A stretch of DNA of 64,000 nt from Nitrospiraceae bacterium (GTDB taxonomy: Bacteria; Nitrospirota; Nitrospiria; Nitrospirales; UBA8639): positions 124,001 to 188,000 of the forward strand of contig JACKFF010000004.1 in assembly GCA_020632595.1 (NCBI GenBank). The letters run 5' to 3'. Made by a program: the position numbers and the translations under genes. The notes beneath the pieces are model-generated. The model saw nothing but the letters and a program-made list of their open reading frames with translations, was not told the DNA's origin and ran no database searches. Shown in pieces: positions 52,979-61,853 of the stretch. Position 1 is the first letter of the stretch. Each line of letters opens with the position of its first letter.

Positions 52979-54628
52979 ATGGCTAAGCAGTTGCAATACA
53001 GTGAAAAGGCACGTGCGTCTATATTGAGCGGAGTGAATCAATTGGCAGATGCGGTGAAAGCGACATTAGGGCCAAAAGGCCGGAATGCGATTCTCGACAA
53101 GAAATTTGGTGCCCCAACCATCACCAAAGACGGCGTGACGGTAGCCAAGGAAATCGAGTTAAAGAATCCGTACGAAAACATGGGCGCCCAGCTTGTTCGG
53201 GAAGTGGCAAGTAAAACGAGTGATACCGCTGGTGATGGAACCACCACTGCGACGGTATTGGCACAGGCCATTTATCGTGAAGGGGTCAAAAATATCACGG
53301 CAGGCGCCAATCCAATGGAGATCAAACGGGGAATTGATAAAGCCGTTGAAGTTGCGATTGAAGAATTGAAAAAGTTCAGCAAGCCTTGCCAGACAAAAAA
53401 GGAAATTTCTCAAATTGGTTCAATCTCCGCCAATAATGATCACACCATTGGTGACCTGATCGCCGAGGCAATGGATAAAGTGGGGAAAGATGGCGTCATC
53501 ACCGTAGAAGAAGCCAAATCCATGTCGACCTCCTTGGATGTAGTCGAGGGAATGCAGTTTGATCGCGGGTATATCTCTCCCTATTTCGTAACCAATGCCG
53601 ATCGCATGGAAGCTTCATTGGAAGACGCGTTCTTACTCATTGTTGAAAAGAAAATTAGCGCCATGAAAGACTTGCTCCCTATTCTGGAGCAAGTTGCGAA
53701 AATGGGGAAACCGTTAGTCATTATTGCTGAAGATGTCGAAGGCGAAGCCCTGGCAACATTGGTGGTCAACAAACTTCGTGGCACGTTAAATGTGGCAGCA
53801 GTTAAGGCTCCTGGCTTTGGTGATAGACGAAAGGCCATGTTGGAGGATATTGCCACCCTGACGGGCGGGCAAGTGATCTCCGAGGAAGTGGGACTCAAAC
53901 TCGAAAGCGTGAAACTGACGGACCTCGGTCGGGCCAAACGGGTAAACATTGACAAGGACAATACCACGATCGTGGAAGGGGCTGGAGATCCCAAACGGAT
54001 TGAAGGTCGCGTGAAGCAAATTAAAACACAGGTTGAGGAGACCACATCCGATTATGATCGGGAAAAATTGCAAGAGCGATTGGCGAAAATGGTTGGTGGC
54101 GTGGCCGTAATCAATGTAGGCGCCGCAACGGAAACAGAAATGAAGGAAAAGAAAGCTCGTGTGGAAGATGCCCTTCATGCGACAAAAGCCGCAGTAGAGG
54201 AAGGTATTGTTCCTGGCGGAGGCGTGGCTCTCCTTCGTTGTGTACCGGCTTTGGAAAAGATGAAATTAGACCACGATCAACAAGTCGGCGTAAATATCGT
54301 CAAGCGCTCCCTGGAAGAACCTATTCGACAAATTTCCATCAATGCAGGCGCAGAAGGCTCCATTATCGTGGAAAAGGTTCGAGGTGAAACCACAAACCGA
54401 GGATACAATGCAGGTACCGGAGAATTTGTGGATATGGTTGAGGCCGGTGTGATTGATCCGACCAAGGTCGCACGTTGTGCGTTGCAAAACGCTGCCAGCG
54501 TAGCAGGGCTCATGCTCACCACAGAAGTCATGGTTACAGAAATCCCAGAAGCAAAGGCAGAAGGTGCTGGAATGCCTGGGGGCCATGACCACGGCATGGG
54601 CGGTATGGGCGGCATGGGCGGATTCTAA
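52979..54628 (+). CDS. groEL: chaperonin GroEL
   Basis: The 549-residue Hsp60 subunit forms the double-ring folding chamber. It has the ATP-binding VKATLGPKGRN near 27-37, GDGTTTATVLAQ near 86-97, the apical domain substrate region, GGVAVINVGAATETEMKEKK near 379-398, and the C-terminal Gly-Gly-Met tail (GMGGMGGMGGF). An AAAGGAGG site lies just before the ATG. Transcription ends at the strong hairpin starting at 54651. Confidence 0.98.
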   Translation: MAKQLQYSEKARASILSGVNQLADAVKATLGPKGRNAILDKKFGAPTITKDGVTVAKEIELKNPYENMGAQLVREVASKTSDTAGDGTTTATVLAQAIYREGVKNITAGANPMEIKRGIDKAVEVAIEELKKFSKPCQTKKEISQIGSISANNDHTIGDLIAEAMDKVGKDGVITVEEAKSMSTSLDVVEGMQFDRGYISPYFVTNADRMEASLEDAFLLIVEKKISAMKDLLPILEQVAKMGKPLVIIAEDVEGEALATLVVNKLRGTLNVAAVKAPGFGDRRKAMLEDIATLTGGQVISEEVGLKLESVKLTDLGRAKRVNIDKDNTTIVEGAGDPKRIEGRVKQIKTQVEETTSDYDREKLQERLAKMVGGVAVINVGAATETEMKEKKARVEDALHATKAAVEEGIVPGGGVALLRCVPALEKMKLDHDQQVGVNIVKRSLEEPIRQISINAGAEGSIIVEKVRGETTNRGYNAGTGEFVDMVEAGVIDPTKVARCALQNAASVAGLMLTTEVMVTEIPEAKAEGAGMPGGHDHGMGGMGGMGGF

Positions 54629-54650
54629 AATCCGACTCACGAATATAAGA

Positions 54651-54688
54651 AAACCCCCTGGAGGATTAAATCCTCCAGGGGGTTTTTT
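54651..54688 (+). terminator. intrinsic terminator after groEL
   Basis: AAACCCCCTGGAGGA (54651-54665) pairs perfectly with TCCTCCAGGGGGTTT (54671-54685) around the loop TTAAA, followed by more T residues to 54688. A run of A residues precedes the stem. Confidence 0.93.
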
Positions 54689-54796
54689 ATTTCTGAACCT
54701 TTAATTCTTTCGCCGATCAGACAGTAAACTTCATATAACTAAGTCATCCTACGGATCAGTTAATTGATAGCTCCCCTGCATAAGGAGACGGGTTTT

Positions 54797-54827
54797 TTGA
54801 CAGATTGTTTGAGTGATGTGGTATAAA
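54797..54827 (+). promoter_or_regulatory. candidate sigma70 promoter of the cysteine-rich exported protein
   Basis: TTGACA (54797-54802) is followed by GTATAA/TATAAA (54821-54827) at a spacing of 18-19 bases. Predicted start is near 54834, inside the longer open frame, which supports translation start at 54903. Confidence 0.5.
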
Positions 54828-54902
54828 GAAGTCCATCTTTATGAAATCTTTCTATTGTATTCCTACACCAATGCTCATCTTTTGCTGCAGAATAAGCTAA
54901 CT

Positions 54903-55352
54903 ATGAATTTTTACTCCAACACAATCAAAGTAATAATTGCTCACACAAAAACCGGTCGGCTATTGATGTGGGCAATTGTGTTTTTTCTCCTAACCGCAAT
55001 CGGCATACTTGGACCTACCTATAAGGGGGAAGCAGCCAATTCCCAGTCACGAACAGAAGCGAATTGTACCATTGGTATGGTAAAAGGCGAGGCCAAGGCT
55101 GAATGTCGAGTTCCAATTCCCAATGGCTGTACTGTCGCCCAGTTTCCTGGATACCCCGAACCGTGGATTGATATTTCCAAGGGAGGGGGAACTTCTTGTC
55201 AATTTGATGAAAAACAAACTGACTGGAAAACTTCCATTCTCGGATCATGCCAAGCTTGCACCACTGAGCAATGTACAGGAAGATTTATCGTGATGTTTAA
55301 TTGTGCGAACCTTGTTCCTCCTGCTAATCCAGGAACCCCTGGCCAAAAGTAA
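54903..55352 (+). CDS. cysteine-rich exported protein of unknown function
   Basis: From the ATG at 54903 the product is 149 residues, with a hydrophobic leader (about residues 21-41). The mature part holds eight cysteines (CTIG, ECRVP, GCTV, SCQF, SCQACTTEQC, NCAN), which suggests disulfide bonds in the periplasm or outside. A longer frame from 54813 is unlikely because it would place the start upstream of the likely transcription start. I do not recognise the family. It is flanked by the groEL terminator and queG, 30 bases downstream. Confidence 0.6.
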   Translation: MNFYSNTIKVIIAHTKTGRLLMWAIVFFLLTAIGILGPTYKGEAANSQSRTEANCTIGMVKGEAKAECRVPIPNGCTVAQFPGYPEPWIDISKGGGTSCQFDEKQTDWKTSILGSCQACTTEQCTGRFIVMFNCANLVPPANPGTPGQK

Positions 55353-55382
55353 TTCTCCAATTTACCCTGAGGAGTAATACTC

Positions 55383-56411
55383 ATGCCTCCTCGGTTGATC
55401 CTGGCAAATAAAATCAAGGAAGAGGCCCGCCGACTAGGCTTTGATGCTGTTGGGATTACTCGCCTGCCACCGCCTTTACCCACCATGCCCTTCAGTCCGG
55501 CTCAAAACACGATTTCCCATGCAGAGGAATCGATTACTTTGCGATTGTGGGAAAGGCTGAAGAAATGGCTGGACTTGGGCTTTCATGGAACTATGGAATG
55601 GATGGCCAAGGATCCGAAACGCCGATCCAACCCAGAAGAAGTCCTTCCAGGCTGTCAATCCCTGATAGTCGTGGGGATGAATTATTACACCGATCACACT
55701 CCGGATGAGTCAAATGCGGCTGGACGAATTGCCCGATATGCCTGGGGAAAGGACTATCACGGGTTCATGAAGGATCGGCTAAGACAGTTAGAAAATTTTC
55801 TTCATTCACACGTACCGGATATTCAGACGCGGAGTTATGTGGATACCGGGCCCATCATGGAAAAACCGTGGGCCCAGGAGGCCGGAATTGGCTGGATCGG
55901 CAAACATACCAATATTGTTTCCACCGAGTTTGGGTCTTGGTTATTGCTCGGAGAAATACTAACGACCTTGCAGTTGGATAGTGATGAACCCGCCATGGAT
56001 TTATGTGGAACCTGCTCGCTCTGTATTCAGGCTTGTCCCACCGGCGCCATCGTGGAACCCTATCTCCTTGATGCGGAACGATGCATCTCGTATTTGACGA
56101 TTGAATACCGTGGTAGTGCAGATGACCTGCCAGCCGAACTGAGAAAAAAAACAGGCAATAGGATTTTTGGCTGTGACGATTGTTTGGACATTTGTCCTTT
56201 TAATGTGAATGCAAAAGCTACTACGGAACCAGGATTCCAACCATCTCCATGGACATTACATCCCCGATTACCTGAATTGGCGAAACTGACCAAAGATGAA
56301 TTTCAATCGCTCACGATAGGAAGCCCCTTGCGTCGCCCTAAGCATGAGGGCTTTATCCGAAATGTACAGATTGGACTCGATAATCACGCTCCACATATTC
56401 CTTTATCGTAA
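55383..56411 (+). CDS. queG: epoxyqueuosine reductase
   Basis: QueG reduces epoxyqueuosine to queuosine in tRNA, using cobalamin and two 4Fe-4S clusters. The 342-residue protein has the N-terminal DUF1730 region (LGFDAVGITRL; GFHGTMEWM; YVDTGPIMEKPWAQEAGIGWIGKH) and a ferredoxin-like part with CGTCSLCIQACPTGAI near 202-217 and CDDCLDICPFN near 264-274. C-terminal HEAT repeats of longer versions are absent. Its 3' end overlaps the convergent mutS2 gene by 9 bases. Confidence 0.94.
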   Translation: MPPRLILANKIKEEARRLGFDAVGITRLPPPLPTMPFSPAQNTISHAEESITLRLWERLKKWLDLGFHGTMEWMAKDPKRRSNPEEVLPGCQSLIVVGMNYYTDHTPDESNAAGRIARYAWGKDYHGFMKDRLRQLENFLHSHVPDIQTRSYVDTGPIMEKPWAQEAGIGWIGKHTNIVSTEFGSWLLLGEILTTLQLDSDEPAMDLCGTCSLCIQACPTGAIVEPYLLDAERCISYLTIEYRGSADDLPAELRKKTGNRIFGCDDCLDICPFNVNAKATTEPGFQPSPWTLHPRLPELAKLTKDEFQSLTIGSPLRRPKHEGFIRNVQIGLDNHAPHIPLS

Positions 56412-58823
56412 TTCGATTATGGTCACACCGTCTCCTCCCTCGGCTGGATCACCGGGTCGAAAGCTTTGAATATAGGGAGAGGATTGACAAAAATTTCGAA
56501 TTCCTATTTTGAGTGCGCCAGAACCCTGGCCATGGATGACTTTAAGGTATTTGGCTTGGTTGATCAGAGCATGGTCTAGGGCCGCCAGCGTCATCTCCAT
56601 CGCATCGTCCAGCCGAAACCCACGAACATTCAATTCCTGTGGATATTGCCCGGGTGCCTGATGAGAGCTTGGGGGATTCGTCTCAGTGGAAATGGTGTAG
56701 AGAGATCGTTTCCGACTCAATTGCTGTGGCCCTGACAGGGATTTATTGCCGAAAGAAGCTGTTGCTCGACGTACAGCTGAAGGGGCGGTTTTAATCGTCT
56801 GGGTACCCACACGAATGGAAACCTGCTTTTTCCCTTCAAGACTTTCCTGTAAAATCCCTATCGTCCCCAATGGGTCAATTTCCACAAGGTCTCCTTCGTG
56901 TGGAGGCTCAGATGATTCCAGAGAATTATTGGGAAGGCGGGAGAGTATTTCTTGATTCACCGAACCAATAGTTTGCCGGGTAGAACGAACCTTCGAAAGT
57001 GTTTTTTCCGTTTTTAAGTCATTGATGATTTGATTAAGTTGCCGTTGTGCTTTGGAAAATTCTTGTTGCCACTGCTTACGATATCGTTGCCGGTCTACTC
57101 GTTCCTGCGCCTGCAATTGGTTGCGAGTGACTTCCGCCTCTTCAAACAAGTGTTGTGCTTCTTGACGAAGGTGTTGGGCCTGTTCACATTCACGTTCTAA
57201 TCGAGTCTGTGTTTCCTGCAGAGCACGGAAGATGACATCAAGATCGCAGTCGTGTCTTTGTATCAAAACTTGGGCTGATTGAATGATTGTAGAATCCAAC
57301 CCCAATCGTTCCGCAATCGCTAAGGCTGAAGACCCCCCGGGAATTCCGTCTATGAGCCGGTATGTTGGAGCGAGAGTAACCACATCGAATTCCTGACTGG
57401 CATTTCTAACATGAGGATTTCGAAAAGCAAGGGTTTTCAAGGTGGGATAATGAGTGGTCGCGATAATCGTACACCCGAATTCGCAAAGACGGGTTAAGAG
57501 GGCTTCAGCTAACGCGGCGCCCTCAATAGGATCCGTCGAGCTTCCGACTTCATCCAGGAGTACAAGGACGTCCCTGTTGGCTGGTTTCGCTAGCGATCCG
57601 ATATTTTTCAATAAGGCGATCATATTGAGAATATGGCCTGAAAAGCTGGATACATCTTTGCTGAGATCTTGAGAATCCCCGATATCCGCATACACCTGTC
57701 CAAACAGTGCCATCCTAGAATCGGGGCCACAAGTCGGGTGGAGCCCAACTTTCACCATCATCGCGAATAATCCCACCAGTTTCAATGACACGGTCTTCCC
57801 ACCCGCATTAGGTCCAGAAATGATGAGAACTGTGGTATCGCCCTCAATACGAATGGAATTGGGTATGACGTGTTCCTTAGTCAACGCCAGAAGTGGATGC
57901 CTGGCTTGTTGCAGATCAATACAATGATCTTGGTTTAGATTAATGGGTGAGCCATGCGTTTTAATGCTTAAACGTGCTTTGGCCATGAGGCAATCGAAAT
58001 CGGCCAAACAGGACAAATTTTCACGAATGGCCCAAACATGTTCTGCGACACGACTGGACAAATCTTGCAGTATATGCCGTTCTTCTTGAGCCACCTGTAA
58101 GTCGGCAAATTTTATGGAATTATTCAATTCGATGAGATGACGGGGTTCAATAAACACCGTGGCTCCACTACCGGAAATGTCATGGACAATCCCATCAATT
58201 GCGTGTTGTCGTTCGGCTTTAATCGGAATCACGTATCGATTCTCACGCTCAGCAAAGTATTGTCCTTGAAGAAGATCCTCATATTCTTGAGAAGCCAACA
58301 TCCCTTCCAACTGTCGACGCATGGTTTGACGAAGCCCCTGACGTTTCTGTGTCAATTGATAAAGCTCAGGGCTCGCGGATTCTCGCAAATGGCCGTTGAG
58401 ATCAATGCATGAATCAATCACTTGTTTGATCCACAGCAGATCTTGAAGTTTTTGACAACGGGCTCTGATCATCGGAAATGAGGAGCCATAAATCTCAAGA
58501 TGGTGTCTGATCGTATAACCCAGGCCTACAACCAAAGCAATATCTCGAAGGTCCGTACCTTCCAGAACTCCTTCTTTTTCAGCCCGTGCCAGCACATTTC
58601 TGATATCGGGAAACACCATGGAAGGCAGAGGATGACTGCCTTCGAGGATTTCAACCATTTCTGTGGTTTCTTGTTGATGAATACGGGCAGTTTGAAGGTC
58701 AGCTGCAAAGACGAGCGCACGACAGCAAGCAGCCCCCATCGTGGAGGCGGCTTCATTGGCAAGACAATCGATTAAAACAGGCCATTCCAAGACCTGTTCT
58801 GTGTGTTGAAGCATGCCAGACAC
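56403..58823 (-). CDS. mutS2: endonuclease MutS2
   Basis: MutS2 is a MutS-like ATPase with a C-terminal Smr nuclease domain, acting on recombination intermediates or collided ribosomes rather than mismatches. The 806-residue protein has a core/lever region, Walker A SGPNAGGKT near 346-354, Walker B LVLLDEVGSSTDP near 424-436, a coiled-coil clamp rich in Gln and Arg (about 540-650) and the Smr domain from about 727 with LNVRGFRLDDA and HGQGSGALK. The family's LDLRG motif appears as LNVRG. Length is normal. Confidence 0.95.
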   Translation of the reverse strand: MSGMLQHTEQVLEWPVLIDCLANEAASTMGAACCRALVFAADLQTARIHQQETTEMVEILEGSHPLPSMVFPDIRNVLARAEKEGVLEGTDLRDIALVVGLGYTIRHHLEIYGSSFPMIRARCQKLQDLLWIKQVIDSCIDLNGHLRESASPELYQLTQKRQGLRQTMRRQLEGMLASQEYEDLLQGQYFAERENRYVIPIKAERQHAIDGIVHDISGSGATVFIEPRHLIELNNSIKFADLQVAQEERHILQDLSSRVAEHVWAIRENLSCLADFDCLMAKARLSIKTHGSPINLNQDHCIDLQQARHPLLALTKEHVIPNSIRIEGDTTVLIISGPNAGGKTVSLKLVGLFAMMVKVGLHPTCGPDSRMALFGQVYADIGDSQDLSKDVSSFSGHILNMIALLKNIGSLAKPANRDVLVLLDEVGSSTDPIEGAALAEALLTRLCEFGCTIIATTHYPTLKTLAFRNPHVRNASQEFDVVTLAPTYRLIDGIPGGSSALAIAERLGLDSTIIQSAQVLIQRHDCDLDVIFRALQETQTRLERECEQAQHLRQEAQHLFEEAEVTRNQLQAQERVDRQRYRKQWQQEFSKAQRQLNQIINDLKTEKTLSKVRSTRQTIGSVNQEILSRLPNNSLESSEPPHEGDLVEIDPLGTIGILQESLEGKKQVSIRVGTQTIKTAPSAVRRATASFGNKSLSGPQQLSRKRSLYTISTETNPPSSHQAPGQYPQELNVRGFRLDDAMEMTLAALDHALINQAKYLKVIHGQGSGALKIGIRNFCQSSPYIQSFRPGDPAEGGDGVTIIELR

Positions 58824-59004
58824 CTTTTATTGTAGCGCGTCAGATCAAAAAGACATTCCATTGGATGCATGCCTTGGATTTAGCGCTGAGATTTTCAAGA
58901 AAACGGGTGATTAAGGAAATTTTACTGGAAGGATATAAAAGCGAGGAAGCCCTGGCAAGTAACCAACTGCAAACCTGAAAGCTACCCGAGAGGCCGGCGC
59001 AACG

Positions 59005-59427
59005 TTATTTTTTCATAGAATCAACGGAAAGTTTGAGGTCTTCAATGGCTTTTTGAATATTTTCCTTGATGTCCTGCCAAGCGGTTTCACTATTGTCACG
59101 AAGTTGCTCAATACGAGGAATAAGGGTATCTTGTTGCTTCTTGAAGTTGTCGAGTTGAGCTTGAAGTTTGGCTCGGGTTTTTTCTTGAAGCTCGATGCTT
59201 TGATCCCGAAGTTTCTGAATCTGTATTTCTAAATCGGTAATTTGTTTATTCAGACTCTCGGTGGAAAATTCGTCTGCTGTAGCTGCAACCGATCCTGTTT
59301 TCCTGCCAGCTGTATCTTCTGCCGAAACAAATGCCGCTCCGCTTCCCAGGAACAGACAGGCCATGATCCATCCCATTCCCAGCATAGAGGCGGCACCTCT
59401 GGTTTTTAGCAAAAAGGCATAGTGCAT
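59005..59427 (-). CDS. exported coiled-coil protein of unknown function
   Basis: From the ATG at 59427 (AAAGGA six bases upstream) the product is 140 residues. A signal peptide (about residues 1-35, ending near VSA-ED) is followed by about 85 residues of continuous heptad-like coiled coil with many Gln, Lys, Leu and Ile. It probably forms a helical bundle in the periplasm. The function is unknown. It is transcribed divergently from the orphan gene starting at 59597. Confidence 0.65.
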   Translation of the reverse strand: MHYAFLLKTRGAASMLGMGWIMACLFLGSGAAFVSAEDTAGRKTGSVAATADEFSTESLNKQITDLEIQIQKLRDQSIELQEKTRAKLQAQLDNFKKQQDTLIPRIEQLRDNSETAWQDIKENIQKAIEDLKLSVDSMKK

Positions 59428-59596
59428 AATGAATCCTTTCCTCCCAAAACCCTGTTTTCTCGCCGGTTCGAATTTGATAATTCTTCTAGTCATCAAAGCA
59501 ACCAGGATTCCACAAAAATTGCATGGAAATTCATACGATGCCTTGCTCAAGTGACGAACTTATCTTAGAATGCCCTCCCGTAAAATAAGGATTCAT

Positions 59597-60832
59597 ATGA
59601 CTCAAGAAGACGCTCGCGCTTATCTCAACTATCTCCTGACCCTCCATTTACGCCAGGAGGAAGCCTTTGGTCCCTTAGGTTTAGCTTTTGTCAAGGAGAA
59701 CGACCTGAACAAATTATCCCTCCTTCCTGAGGAACAGTTTAATTTGTTGATGGCCATAGCGACGGTCTTCTCTGCCGAACCCAAACGTTACACCATAAAA
59801 TTAGAATTATTGCAAAAAGCCTACCAACTTCTACCGCAAACACGCTACCACGATCCTGAATTAGGGCGGGACCTTGAGCATTTAATCAAAAAAACCCAGA
59901 GTGATCTCCATCGTTACAGTGAAGCGATGAAGGTTGCCAGATCACAATCTCCAGATCGACAAAGCTTAATTGTCGAAACCGATATCCCTGAATATTTTCT
60001 CGAAACCGCACAAAAACGGGCCTCAGCCTATTATCAAGAAAAATATCGATTAACCAAAGAGGCAAAAACTGCCCAGCATTTTGGTGGAGCCGCAAAAAAG
60101 TTTGAACCGGACAATCTGGCGATTCATAAGGAATTTCCCGGTGCCTGCGCTCCATTTATCAATGCCCGGACCAATGCTTTTCATATTGTTTTACCTTTTG
60201 ACTTAAAAATCAGTCGAAGCCCGGAAGATCCGTTGGAAGCTGGAATTCGAATTTTCTATGGAAAAATGGGCTATTCATTTCCTTTACGCTATGAGATGGG
60301 GAAATTATGCAGTTACCATGACGGCCAAGTGCTGGATGTGGATCTCCGCGATCCGAATCTTATCTTTTTCTCTGTATCGGGCATCAAGGACCCAGAGTTT
60401 ATCACCCAAGCCTCTGAAAGCGATCCCTCTCTCCCACCGGAATTGGTCTACCCTATGGCCGTCTTAGAGCACACCGGTAGTTTGGGGCCATTTATTCAGG
60501 TCAGTTGTAACATCAAGGTGTGGTTCGATGCCTCTATGGTTTCACTCCTCATTCAAGGTGCGCCGGATTTACCCGATTATGGATTGCAAGGGGGAGCGGG
60601 CCTCATGACCAGAACGTACGCTTCCGATAAAGTTGAATCATATGTGCACAATTTATCTCAACCATGGCAAGAAGGCTTGAGTTTTAATTTCATAAATCTC
60701 CATCTTCAACTAAGCCGTGGCATTGACAGTGCAGTTGTACCCTGTGGAACACCGATTTTTTCAGTATATCCGGTGTTCAATCGACAGAGCTACCGCTTTG
60801 TCGACCGCCGAACGATGGACCAGGCTCCCTAG
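59597..60832 (+). CDS. orphan soluble protein of unknown function
   Basis: The 411-residue protein starts at the ATG at 59597, which has an AAGGA site; the ATG at 59570 lacks one. The N-terminal ~150 residues are helical. The C-terminal part is richer in beta strands, with conserved-looking segments such as RTNAFHIVLPFDLKISR and RIFYGKMGYSFPLRYEMGK. There is no signal peptide, membrane segment or recognised motif. The final residues resemble a hydrophobic ligand-binding or jelly-roll type fold only vaguely, so no function is proposed. Confidence 0.65.
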   Translation: MTQEDARAYLNYLLTLHLRQEEAFGPLGLAFVKENDLNKLSLLPEEQFNLLMAIATVFSAEPKRYTIKLELLQKAYQLLPQTRYHDPELGRDLEHLIKKTQSDLHRYSEAMKVARSQSPDRQSLIVETDIPEYFLETAQKRASAYYQEKYRLTKEAKTAQHFGGAAKKFEPDNLAIHKEFPGACAPFINARTNAFHIVLPFDLKISRSPEDPLEAGIRIFYGKMGYSFPLRYEMGKLCSYHDGQVLDVDLRDPNLIFFSVSGIKDPEFITQASESDPSLPPELVYPMAVLEHTGSLGPFIQVSCNIKVWFDASMVSLLIQGAPDLPDYGLQGGAGLMTRTYASDKVESYVHNLSQPWQEGLSFNFINLHLQLSRGIDSAVVPCGTPIFSVYPVFNRQSYRFVDRRTMDQAP

Positions 60833-60934
60833 GCATCCACGGCTAACTGGTGAGTCCGTGGGACTCATACGCTTTCCAAATCATCCAACTCGCAAAGGCA
60901 CCTCCCCTTTACTCTCAAGAGAGGGAAGCATGTC

Positions 60935-61603
60935 ATGAATAGTGGCATTCCAGTCAAAAGGATTTGTCTTATCCTGACTGTCCTGCTCATGGCTGGATGT
61001 GCAGGTGGCCAATCCCGAACCCAGCCGAGGATCTCGGACACGTTTCAACGGGGAGTGGCTTCCTGGTATGGCCCAAGTTTTCATGGTAATCCGACTGCCA
61101 ACGGTGAACCCTATGACATGTGGGCACTCACGGCCGCACATCCTACGCTACCCTTCGGCACACGAGTCCTCGTCCAAAGTCTCGATACCGGGAAATCCGT
61201 GACCGTTCGCATTAATGATCGTGGTCCTTTTATTCGGGGTCGAATCATTGATCTGTCCTATGGAGCTGCCCGGGAGTTGGCCATGATTGGAAGAGGAACG
61301 GAAAACGTCAGCTTAACGATCCTCGAATCGACAAACGCCAGTTCAGGCTATATGTCGAAGGAAGGATCTGATAGTTTTTGGGTGCAGGTAGGCTCTTTCA
61401 CGACCTTAACCCAAGCGGTCGCCTTGCATGAACAACTGGCCGACCACTATCCCAATATTCGATTGACTACCGTGGACCTTCCATCCGGACAATGGCACCG
61501 TGTCCAGATTGGGACATTTCCCTCTCAGGAAAAGGCCAAAATTGTGGCCATAGAACTAGAAAAACAATTCGATCTTGACTCTCTTCTGATACAAGGTAAC
61601 TGA
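60935..61603 (+). CDS. rlpA: RlpA-like septal ring lytic transglycosylase lipoprotein with SPOR domain
   Basis: RlpA proteins cleave peptidoglycan strands lacking stem peptides and are recruited to septa by their SPOR domain. The 222-residue protein has the lipobox LMAGC (Cys22), then a double-psi beta-barrel domain with GVASWYGPSFHGNPTANGEPYDM, where the acidic residue and the NDRGPF motif are typical of active members. The C-terminal SPOR repeat (about 146-220) begins FWVQVGSFTT. It lies 102 bases downstream of the orphan gene. A GGGAAG site precedes the ATG. Confidence 0.92.
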   Translation: MNSGIPVKRICLILTVLLMAGCAGGQSRTQPRISDTFQRGVASWYGPSFHGNPTANGEPYDMWALTAAHPTLPFGTRVLVQSLDTGKSVTVRINDRGPFIRGRIIDLSYGAARELAMIGRGTENVSLTILESTNASSGYMSKEGSDSFWVQVGSFTTLTQAVALHEQLADHYPNIRLTTVDLPSGQWHRVQIGTFPSQEKAKIVAIELEKQFDLDSLLIQGN

Positions 61604-61853
61604 CTGAAATAAAAGAGCTAATCTGAGAATTCATCACGTATAATTGCCTTAAACCAATACCCTATGGTACTTTGGACCCAATCAAGCATTGAGGGCTCAA
61701 AACCTCTCATAAACAATGAGACTTTTGGCCTTATTATGAATCCCTCTCAAACTCTTCTGATACCTACTTCCTACAAGACCAGACTACCAGATCTTGCAGC
61801 TCACCTTGCTGTAACGACATATCTTTGTCACGTCGGAGCTCGTTAAGCCCTCT

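Noticed and set aside
60851..60867. 7-bp hairpin (TGAGTCC/GGACTCA) before rlpA as a terminator
   Set aside because: The 3-base loop and the lack of a T-run make it a poor terminator; left unannotated.
61604..61853. Short frame (61664-61846) between rlpA and the CNNM gene
   Set aside because: It has no ribosome binding site or recognisable product and ends just before the next gene; nothing supports translation.
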